A stretch of DNA of 38,874 nt from Verrucomicrobiota bacterium (GTDB taxonomy: Bacteria > Verrucomicrobiota > Verrucomicrobiia > Limisphaerales > SIBE01), in the NCBI GenBank assembly GCA_016871515.1, contig VHDE01000047.1:1-38874 (forward strand), in the 5' to 3' direction. Made by a program: the position numbers and the translations under genes. This document shows, piece by piece, positions 32,790-38,874 of this stretch. The first letter of the stretch is position 1. Each line of letters begins with the position of its first letter. The notes below the pieces were generated by a model. That model had not been told where the DNA came from. It saw only the letters and a list, made by a program, of their open reading frames with translations, and made no database searches.

Positions 32790-33872
32790 ATGTTCGCGGA
32801 TGAACACGGACATGGAACAACCTCTTCGCCGCCACCGGATCAGCTTCGACGAAACGCCGTGAGGACAGCGCTTCGTATTGCTCTTCTCAGCTTGGGATTA
32901 GCCCTATTCGGCTGGTTTCTGCACCGAGCCGGGCCGAAAGAAGTTCTAACCGCTTTCGCGAAACTAGGTTGGTTGGCGCCCGTTGTTCTATTGCCGTATG
33001 GCGTGGTTTATGTCGTTGATACGTTGGGCTGGCACTTCGCATTTGGACAGCGGCTAACGCATGGCCTTGGGTTTTGGACTCTCTTCCGCATCAGATGGGC
33101 AGGGGAGGCGATTAACAATGTAATCCCGTCGGTCTATGTCGGCGGAGAAGCTGTCAAAGTTTATCTGTTAAGAAAGCGCAGTGTTCCAACGTTAAATGCC
33201 GCGGCAAGCGTGGTGATTGGCAGAACGGCGCAAACGCTGAGCCAGGTAATGTTCATTCTTTCGGGAAGCATCGCCTTAGTTTGCCTGGCAAGCGAGGGTC
33301 CAAGTCTGGCCATAGGCATCGTGGTAATTATTCTCGGAGGTTGCCTGGCTGTGGCAATTCTGTTTGCAATTCAAAGACACGGCATTTTTTCGATCGCGAC
33401 GAAAGTAACGCAACGACTGAATCTGCGCATTCGTTCACTCGCAGCCAATCGAGAGAAATGGCAGGGGATTGACCGTCAGATCTGGGAGTTTTACGCGCGC
33501 GAGACAAAGCAATTCTTTCTGAGCACGGGCACATATCTCTCCGGATGGCTGTTGGACACCGTTGAAATCTTTGTAGTTGCTCCTCTGATGGGAGTTCCTA
33601 TTCACTGGAACCAAGCGTTGGCAGTTGAGGCTTTTGTGGGTGTGGCAAAGGTTCTCGGTTTGTTTGTTCCAGGAGCGCTTGGCGTGCAGGAATCGAGCAT
33701 CGTCTTTTTGTGCCGAACTGTCGGCCTTCCCGAAGGGTTTGGTGTCGCGTATGCCATTCTGCGACGCGGGCGGGAAGCGGTTTATGCGTTCGTGGGATGG
33801 CTGCTGGTCTATAGTGACGAAGTCCGGTTGAAAGACTTGGCCAGCGGAAGCGTTTTGGAATCGAAGAATTAA
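32790..33872 (+). CDS. lysylphosphatidylglycerol synthase TM region/UPF0104 flippase-like protein
   Basis: A 360-residue polytopic protein with about eight hydrophobic segments. It has the LPG_synthase_TM (PF03706) pattern: ALRIALLSLGLALFGWFLHR, WLAPVVLLPYGVVYVVDTL, RIRWAGEAINNVIPSVYVGG, LRKRSVPTLNAAASVVIGRT, and GLFVPGALGVQESSIVFLCR with a C-terminal RRGREAVYAFVGW. Members flip or bind lipids; there is no aminoacyl-transfer domain here. The first 23 residues (MFADEHGHGTTSSPPPDQLR) look like non-coding repeat sequence; GTG 32859 is an alternative start. It lies 15 bp after the phosphotransferase and 1 bp before the nucleotidyltransferase, so it is co-transcribed. Confidence 0.85.
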   Translation: MFADEHGHGTTSSPPPDQLRRNAVRTALRIALLSLGLALFGWFLHRAGPKEVLTAFAKLGWLAPVVLLPYGVVYVVDTLGWHFAFGQRLTHGLGFWTLFRIRWAGEAINNVIPSVYVGGEAVKVYLLRKRSVPTLNAAASVVIGRTAQTLSQVMFILSGSIALVCLASEGPSLAIGIVVIILGGCLAVAILFAIQRHGIFSIATKVTQRLNLRIRSLAANREKWQGIDRQIWEFYARETKQFFLSTGTYLSGWLLDTVEIFVVAPLMGVPIHWNQALAVEAFVGVAKVLGLFVPGALGVQESSIVFLCRTVGLPEGFGVAYAILRRGREAVYAFVGWLLVYSDEVRLKDLASGSVLESKN

Positions 33873-33873
33873 T

Positions 33874-34623
33874 ATGATCGCCTTTATCTATGCTGCGGGC
33901 AGAGCCATGAGACTCGGTCCGACCTCGGCGGACAAACCGAAGATCCTCATCGAATTCGGCGGCAAGAGTCTCTTGGAATGGCACGTTCAGAGATTGGTGG
34001 AGGTTGGCATCAATAAGCTCGTCATCGTGACTGGCCACAAACGGGAAATGATTCGCGAAACCTTCGCCGGCTTGCAGGAACGCCATCGAATTAAAATCAA
34101 GGAGGTCATCAATAAGGAGTTTGCGGAAGGCAGCGTCCTGAGCTTCAACGCTTCGTTGCCGAAAATATTAAGCGCACCAACGCCCGTTCTGTTGATGGAC
34201 GGTGATGTCCTTTACGCCACCGAGATATTGCGGCGGGTTGTGCACTCGCGGCATCGCACGGTGCTGTTGATTGATCGGAATTATTCCACGGCCGACGATG
34301 ACCCCGTTTTAGTGCCGGTGCGCAAAGGAAAACCAATCGAATTTCAAAAAAAGTGGAAAGGCGCCGCTGATCTTGTCGGCGAGTCGATCGGCTTCTTTAA
34401 GATTGATTCGGCAGATATCCCATTGCTCGTGGAAGAAACCCGGAAACGAACGGTCGGCGATCGTCGCCATGAATCGTATGATGAGGTTCTTCGTTCATTG
34501 GTGCTGGCCGGCCGTTTTGACTACGAAGATGTAACGGGAATTCCGTGGACGGAAATTGATTTCCCTGAAGACATCGATTTCGCGAGAACCAAGGCGCTCC
34601 CGGCAATACTGGGCAGAGCGTGA
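33874..34623 (+). CDS. cytidylyltransferase-like sugar-phosphate/phospho-alcohol nucleotidyltransferase
   Basis: A 249-residue NTP_transferase. The nucleotide loop is YAAGRAMRLGP (6-16, standard LAAGxGxRLxP), followed by DKPKILIEFGGKSLLEWHV, VIVTGHK, and metal-binding D109/D111 (LLMDGDVLY). The C-terminal WTEIDFPEDIDFAR is the second metal site. It resembles LicC-type phosphocholine or inositol-1-phosphate cytidylyltransferases, which make the CDP-alcohol used by enzymes like that of 31680-32774. It follows the flippase by 1 bp. The exact alcohol is not readable from sequence. It is cytoplasmic. Confidence 0.86.
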   Translation: MIAFIYAAGRAMRLGPTSADKPKILIEFGGKSLLEWHVQRLVEVGINKLVIVTGHKREMIRETFAGLQERHRIKIKEVINKEFAEGSVLSFNASLPKILSAPTPVLLMDGDVLYATEILRRVVHSRHRTVLLIDRNYSTADDDPVLVPVRKGKPIEFQKKWKGAADLVGESIGFFKIDSADIPLLVEETRKRTVGDRRHESYDEVLRSLVLAGRFDYEDVTGIPWTEIDFPEDIDFARTKALPAILGRA

Positions 34624-34624
34624 C

Positions 34625-34726
34625 AGGAGCGCAGCGTTTACGCTGCGGAAACGTTCGAAATCGCCGGACAGCTTCCAAGCCTGGGAAAGGCCCGAACGTG
34701 CGGACGCTCTGCAGCGTGAACTGCGG
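34625..34726. repeat. inverted repeat with the 22-nt hairpin word, copy 2
   Basis: It begins 1 nt after the nucleotidyltransferase stop with the same 22-nt word as 29465-29486 (34625-34646; hairpin GCAGCG-TTTA-CGCTGC). A second part, near 34691-34726 (CCCGAACGTGCGGACGCTCT onward), is an imperfect inverted copy of GGAAACGTTCG and the hairpin. It can act as a transcript-end hairpin, though no T run follows. Confidence 0.7.
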
Positions 34727-34775
34727 TCCAGTTCATTTCTGGTTGGGTGATTGCATTTGTGCTTAACTCTTCGTC

Positions 34776-35630
34776 GTGCCGGAACGACAACTCAGGCTCT
34801 TTGATCCACCGCGGCCTCTGGTTGACCGCATCGGGCCGGAATTCTTCCGGTTGCTTCCGGCTAAGCCTGGCGTTTATCTCATGATGGATGCCCAGAACCG
34901 AATCATTTATGTCGGGCAATCGAAGAATCTCCGGCGCCGGTTAGGCAGTTATCGAACAGCCCACCCAGAGATAGCGCCAAGAAATGTCATTCGGCTGATC
35001 CATGCAGTCGAACGGATCGCTTGGGAGGAATGCGGTTCACCGCAACTGGCCAGATTGCGCGAGAATCAGCTTTTGCGCGCTCATCGCCCGAAGTTCAATG
35101 CCGTCAATACGTATCCCATGGCGTACTCCTTCGTCGGAGTTCGTTACGCAACCACGCGACTTGAACTCATTATCACCCGCGAAACATCGGTCGACGCCAA
35201 TTTATATGGAGCTTTCAAGGGGCCCGCGAACGCCGGTTACAGAGCGTTGCTGCGCTTGATCTGGTCGGCACTATACCAGCCGATTTCACCCTGCGATTTG
35301 CCGCGTCACTTACTGATCGAGAAACCGCCCAGAACGTTCCAGTTCGAGTTTGCGAATGTCCCGCATCGCTTGGACAGCGGCGTATTATTCGCAAGCCTCG
35401 AAGCGCTGCTCTCGGGCAGGTCTCTCCAATTGACGGAGTTTTTGAAACAGCACCTCCCCAGCGGCGACAACATTTCCGAATTTCAACGCAAGCTTTTCGC
35501 CGCGGACATTGAACTATTGCAAGACTTCTACCGGCTCGGACCAGAACGGAACCTGCGCGCATGCCAACGGAACGGGATCGAACCCCGCCTTATTCTCCAA
35601 GAAGAATTGGACGATCTCCTGGTCGGTTAG
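34776..35630 (+). CDS. GIY-YIG nuclease-domain protein (UvrC-N-like)
   Basis: A 284-residue protein. The GIY-YIG domain is at about 27-105: PGVYLMMD (GVY, 32-34), IIYVGQSKNLRRRLGSY (YVG, 45-47; catalytic Arg in RRRL) and LARLRENQLLRAHRPKFN, holding the catalytic Glu. These match the UvrC N-terminal and DNA polymerase III epsilon-associated Cho-like domains. The C-terminal 170 residues are helical and not recognised. UvrBC and helix-hairpin-helix parts are absent, so it is not UvrC. GTG 34776 is the start. A stand-alone DNA-repair nuclease is probable. Confidence 0.83.
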   Translation: MPERQLRLFDPPRPLVDRIGPEFFRLLPAKPGVYLMMDAQNRIIYVGQSKNLRRRLGSYRTAHPEIAPRNVIRLIHAVERIAWEECGSPQLARLRENQLLRAHRPKFNAVNTYPMAYSFVGVRYATTRLELIITRETSVDANLYGAFKGPANAGYRALLRLIWSALYQPISPCDLPRHLLIEKPPRTFQFEFANVPHRLDSGVLFASLEALLSGRSLQLTEFLKQHLPSGDNISEFQRKLFAADIELLQDFYRLGPERNLRACQRNGIEPRLILQEELDDLLVG

Positions 35631-35635
35631 TAAGG

Positions 35636-35838
35636 GGCGCATCTCGGCACTGCTTCCGATGGCAGGGATGGCGCGCTGCGCCGTCCGCCGCCCGCGTTGC
35701 AAGCGGGCGGAGCAATGGCTTGCACCAGCCCCGCTGAATACGCAATTGCGTGCCACTGTGCCGCGCTCGAACCAGCTCGCACGGTGGACGGGCAGCGCGC
35801 CATCCCTGCCACAAAACCGGGCGGTGCCGAGATGCGCC
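35636..35838. repeat. large inverted repeat, about 200 bp
   Basis: The outer 15-nt arms 35636-35650 and 35824-35838 (GGCGCATCTCGGCAC and its complement) match perfectly. Inner arms at about 35661-35690 and 35779-35812 match as GGCAGGGATGGCGCGCTG... with few mismatches. It begins 5 nt after the GIY-YIG stop and ends 28 nt before the serS promoter. It may be a MITE-like element; no open frame is linked. Confidence 0.85.
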
Positions 35839-35866
35839 CGTCAGTAAGCGTTTCGAGCCTTCCTCC

Positions 35867-35894
35867 TTGCCCCATCGAAGCTCGCACCTATAAT
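35867..35894 (+). promoter_or_regulatory. serS promoter, probably giving a leaderless mRNA
   Basis: TTGCCC (35867-35872) and a perfect TATAAT (35889-35894) are separated by 16 nt. The -10 ends 6 nt before the serS ATG, so transcription should start at or within 1 nt of the start codon. No Shine-Dalgarno is possible in such a transcript. Confidence 0.6.
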
Positions 35895-35900
35895 GCCGCG

Positions 35901-37205
35901 ATGCTGGATGTCAAAATGATACGCGATAAACCGGATTTGGTCCGGCAACGACTCGCCACGCGTGGGGCAGGGGACGAAACGAAGATTGATGAAGTGCTTT
36001 CGCTCGATGAAAAGCGTCGCAGTCTCCTGAGCGAGGTCGAAAGCCTCAAAGCTCAACGGAACCGGGTCAGCAAGGAAATTGGCGCGTTAATGGGACAGAA
36101 GAAAGTCGCCGAAGCCGAAGCGAAGAAGACCGAGACGCGCCAAATCGGCGATAAGATCACGGAACTTGACCGCACGGTCCAAGATGTCGAGCGAGCCCGC
36201 GATCATGTCATGTTGCGCTTGCCCAACATTCCACACTCGAGCGTCGCAGTAGGAAACAGCGCAGCCGATAACCCCATCGTTCGGCACTGGAGCGAGCAGC
36301 CGAGTTTTGCTTTCACCCCAAAGTCGCACATCGAATTATGCGAGAAGCTGGGAATGATCGATTTCGCGCGAGGAACCAAACTCTCGGGAAGCGGATTTTT
36401 ATTGTATACAAATTGGGGCGCCCGACTCGAACGCGCTCTGATCCATTTCTTGCTCGACCTCCACACGGGCACGCATCGTTATGTCGAAGTTTCCCCTCCG
36501 TTCATTGTCAAAAGCGAATGCATGGTCGGCGCCGGACAATTCCCGAAGTCGGTCGATCAAGCATACGCGGTCCAAGAAGGTGAGGACACTTCGACACTCG
36601 GCAAGCTTTACTTGGTTCCAACTGCCGAAACCCCGGTCGCAAATATTCATCGCGAGGAAATCCTCAAGGAAAACCAACTGCCGATTTACTATTGTGCCTA
36701 CAGCCCATGTTTTCGAGCGGAAGCTGGCGCTGCCGGCGTTGGCACGCGCGGCATGATTCGCGTCCATCAATTCGACAAGGTCGAGCTAATTAAGATTGTC
36801 CAACCGGAAACCGGTTATGACGAGTTGGAGTCGATGGTCGGCCACGCCGAAACTGTTCTGCAAAGGATGGGCTTGCATTATCGCGTCCTTCAACTTTGCA
36901 CTGGCGATATGGGTTTCACGAGCGCTAAGACATACGACATCGAGGTCTGGGCGCCCGGACAGGGACAGTATCTGGAAGTCTCAAGCTGCTCGAATTGCGA
37001 GGACTTTCAGGCCCGACGGATGAATCTTCGCTACAAGACTGAGGCGGGCGAGAATCGATTCCCTCATATTCTCAACGGAAGTGGAACCGCGCTCGCGCGC
37101 CTGTTCGTCGCCTTGATCGAGACTTTTCAGCAGCCGGACGGATCCATCGCGATTCCGACGGCGCTGCAACCTTATTTGAAAGTGGATCGCATTCCTGCTG
37201 GGTAA
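35901..37205 (+). CDS. serS: seryl-tRNA synthetase
   Basis: A 434-residue class II aminoacyl-tRNA synthetase charging tRNA-Ser (and tRNA-Sec). An N-terminal antiparallel coiled-coil arm (about 28-100, LSLDEKRRSLLSEVESLKAQ onward) is followed by the catalytic core. Motif 2 is FRAEAGAAGVGTRGMIRVHQF and motif 3 is NGSGTALARLFVALIE. TAETPVANIH and QYLEVSSCSNCEDFQARRM are also conserved. ATG 35901 gives the standard MLDVKMIRDKP start; the frame extends to 35697 only through the repeat. The next gene, glgA, follows after 12 bp. Confidence 0.96.
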   Translation: MLDVKMIRDKPDLVRQRLATRGAGDETKIDEVLSLDEKRRSLLSEVESLKAQRNRVSKEIGALMGQKKVAEAEAKKTETRQIGDKITELDRTVQDVERARDHVMLRLPNIPHSSVAVGNSAADNPIVRHWSEQPSFAFTPKSHIELCEKLGMIDFARGTKLSGSGFLLYTNWGARLERALIHFLLDLHTGTHRYVEVSPPFIVKSECMVGAGQFPKSVDQAYAVQEGEDTSTLGKLYLVPTAETPVANIHREEILKENQLPIYYCAYSPCFRAEAGAAGVGTRGMIRVHQFDKVELIKIVQPETGYDELESMVGHAETVLQRMGLHYRVLQLCTGDMGFTSAKTYDIEVWAPGQGQYLEVSSCSNCEDFQARRMNLRYKTEAGENRFPHILNGSGTALARLFVALIETFQQPDGSIAIPTALQPYLKVDRIPAG

Positions 37206-37217
37206 GTCACTGGGACG

Positions 37218-38666
37218 ATGAGAATCCTGATCGCCAGCAGCGAAGTGCATCCTTACTCCAAAACTGGCGGGCTGGCAGATATGGCCGGTGCGCTAGCAAA
37301 GTACCTCGCTTTAGCCGGACACCGCGTTGGCGTTGTCACGCCGTTTTATGCCAAAATCCCAGAGAAATTTCCGACGCTTCGGTCGAGCGGTTCGTCGCTG
37401 AAATTGATGTTGGGTTCGCAAGAGATTTCAGCAGAGATCCGGACGCTTGAACCCGCGGAAGGCCTCACGATCTATTTTATTCATCAACCGGATTTTTTCT
37501 TTCGCGCATCGCTCTATCAGCAAGACGGAATCGATTACGACGATAACGCCGAGCGTTTCGTTTTCTTTTCCAAATGCGCAGCACATCTGGCTCAACATCT
37601 TGATTGGAAACCCGAGATCATGCATGCCCATGACTGGCAGGCGGGACTGGCGTCGCTTTTAGTTCATCATCGGCGAACGCGTGAAGGGTGGGGGACTGCG
37701 CCCAAAACCTGCTTCACAATTCATAATCAGGCTTATCAAGGAAACTTTCCTGCATTCAAGTTCGGCCTAACAAATCTGCCGTGGGATTATTTCAACCATC
37801 GCGGTGTTGAATTTTACGGCGGGATGAATTGCTTGAAGGCAGCGATTGTCTATGCCGATTTGATCACCACCGTCAGCCCTCGTTACGCTCGCGAGATTGC
37901 CACGCAAGCCTTTGGACATGGGTTGGACGGCGTTTTGCGCGAACGCCAAAATGTCTTGGTCGGTATTCTTAATGGCGTCGACTACGACGAATGGAAAACC
38001 GCGGGCAATCCATTTCTTCCGCATCCGTACAGCGTGGATTCCTTAGACGGAAAAGCCCAAGCAAAGCGCGACTTGCAACGGCAATATGGCCTGCCCGAGT
38101 CCGAACAGGCGCCGCTCTTTGGCACAGTCACACGTTTGGTCGATCAAAAAGGAATCGACATTCAGCTCAGCGCCTTGGAAGAAATGCTTGCCGGGGATAT
38201 GCAATTCGTTCTGCTCGGAAGCGGCGATGCTCAATATGAGCGCGCGTTCCAGAAGCTCGCTGCGCGTCATCCATCCAAGGTCGGCGTTAGAATCGGCTAC
38301 GACCATGCCTTGTCGCATCGGCTCGAGGCCGGTTGCGATTTCTACTTGATGCCATCGAGGTTCGAACCGTGTGGGCTTAATCAGATGTACAGTCTGCGCT
38401 ATGGCACAATCCCGATTGTGCGAGCAACTGGCGGGCTCGACGACTCGATCATCGACCTGACCGAAGATGTCGACTTGGCGAACGGCATCAAATTTTACGA
38501 TTACTCGTCACGGGCCTTGGCTAAAGCCATACGGAAAGGCTTAGCGTTGTATGGCAACCGGGAGCTCTTCGCGCATTTGAGGACGAATGGGATGACCGCT
38601 GATTTTTCTTGGGAGCGAACAGCGGAACGTTATGTCGAACAATTTCAGCGCGCTGCACATAAGTAA
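37218..38666 (+). CDS. glgA: glycogen synthase (ADP-glucose type)
   Basis: A 482-residue GT5 glycogen synthase that elongates alpha-1,4-glucan from ADP-glucose. The N-terminal glucose-binding motif is SSEVHPYSKTGGLADMAG (KTGGL, 15-19); then HAHDWQAGL, TIHNQAYQG, ATQAFGHGLDG and NGVDYDEW. The C-terminal catalytic motif is MPSRFEPCGLNQMYSLRYG, followed by IVRATGGL. The full length is standard (about 470-490). It lies 12 bp after serS, so it is probably co-transcribed with it. No glgB or glgC is in the window. Confidence 0.95.
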   Translation: MRILIASSEVHPYSKTGGLADMAGALAKYLALAGHRVGVVTPFYAKIPEKFPTLRSSGSSLKLMLGSQEISAEIRTLEPAEGLTIYFIHQPDFFFRASLYQQDGIDYDDNAERFVFFSKCAAHLAQHLDWKPEIMHAHDWQAGLASLLVHHRRTREGWGTAPKTCFTIHNQAYQGNFPAFKFGLTNLPWDYFNHRGVEFYGGMNCLKAAIVYADLITTVSPRYAREIATQAFGHGLDGVLRERQNVLVGILNGVDYDEWKTAGNPFLPHPYSVDSLDGKAQAKRDLQRQYGLPESEQAPLFGTVTRLVDQKGIDIQLSALEEMLAGDMQFVLLGSGDAQYERAFQKLAARHPSKVGVRIGYDHALSHRLEAGCDFYLMPSRFEPCGLNQMYSLRYGTIPIVRATGGLDDSIIDLTEDVDLANGIKFYDYSSRALAKAIRKGLALYGNRELFAHLRTNGMTADFSWERTAERYVEQFQRAAHK

Positions 38667-38874
38667 ATATAACATATATTGTGCGAAACAACGCGCGGTG
38701 GAATCTGGCTAGCTGGCGGGCATCATTCATCCACTCCCAAATCAGTCTCACTTGCGCACATACGGAACAAAAGTTTGTAAGGTCTGCCAGTGCAAGGCAG
38801 ATCACCTAGCAGCCTGGTGTAGTGTATCACAAATGACTGGACGTATCATTTGCGATCTTTTTCCCTTTCGGCTG
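38667..38874. other. 3' flank of glgA, no gene seen
   Basis: The last 208 bp hold no clear protein-coding frame. A minus-strand frame (38521-38805) overlaps glgA and is a shadow. AAATATAACATATATTGT at about 38666-38683 is AT-rich and may be a promoter for a gene beyond the window edge, but the data end here. Confidence 0.4.

Noticed and set aside
1..38874. CRISPR array or defence island
   Set aside because: The repeats present are inverted, few and unevenly spaced; no cas-like gene or regular spacer pattern exists. The two toxin-antitoxin loci are not part of a larger defence cluster.

Overview
The window looks like chromosomal DNA of a free-living Verrucomicrobiota bacterium, probably Pedosphaera/Limisphaerales-like. 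This is inferred from gene style: Tat-exported Gfo/Idh/MocA proteins, DUF1080, PA14 and HEAT proteins, and many dispersed inverted repeats with internal sequences of the CGTCCCGCCTGTC type. No rRNA or other marker fixes the taxonomy. There is no CRISPR array, intact transposon or prophage.

Layout. 1-1640: tRNA-Ala(GGC) on the minus strand and an orphan flagellin-like gene. 1641-7215: a plus-strand cell-envelope cluster (exported VWA protein, PspA/IM30-like coiled coil, Tat-exported flavin amine oxidase, small membrane protein, membrane-anchored solute-binding/OmpA fusion). Inverted repeats sit directly in front of two of its start codons. 7351-11969: 2-keto-3-deoxy-sugar-acid metabolism (aldolase plus DgoK kinase, overlapping), then an amidohydrolase/SMP-30 fusion. 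12039-15724: a RelB-type antitoxin with an overlapping MazF-type toxin, HrpB helicase, and a YkgJ cysteine-cluster protein. 15773-22087, minus strand: sugar isomerase, two Gfo/Idh/MocA proteins, a DUF5615 toxin-like gene with a frameshifted DUF433 partner, a Dpm1-like glycosyltransferase and a HEAT-repeat protein. 22121-26381, plus strand: a small coiled-coil protein, an RRM protein with a clear terminator, infA, a glycoside-hydrolase-like protein carrying an apparently permuted PA14 domain, and an EEP-family nuclease/phosphatase. 26433-29386, minus strand: a hypothetical, an MBL hydrolase and a frameshifted mgtE. 29599-34623, plus strand: a two-domain DUF1080 protein, a beta-lactamase-family remnant, DUF4112, and a three-gene set (CDP-alcohol phosphotransferase, flippase-like membrane protein, cytidylyltransferase-like enzyme) that looks like a complete unit for making an unusual lipid head group. 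34776-38666: a GIY-YIG protein, serS and glgA.

Two gene sets look most like under-described systems: the PspA/VWA/amine oxidase/SBP-OmpA envelope cluster (1641-7215) and the CDP-alcohol transferase/flippase/nucleotidyltransferase cluster (31680-34623). A second theme is decay and repeat activity: at least three broken genes, and inverted repeats that supply ribosome-binding sites, internal codons or a C-terminus to neighbouring genes. All family names come from motif reading only; no database search was run.
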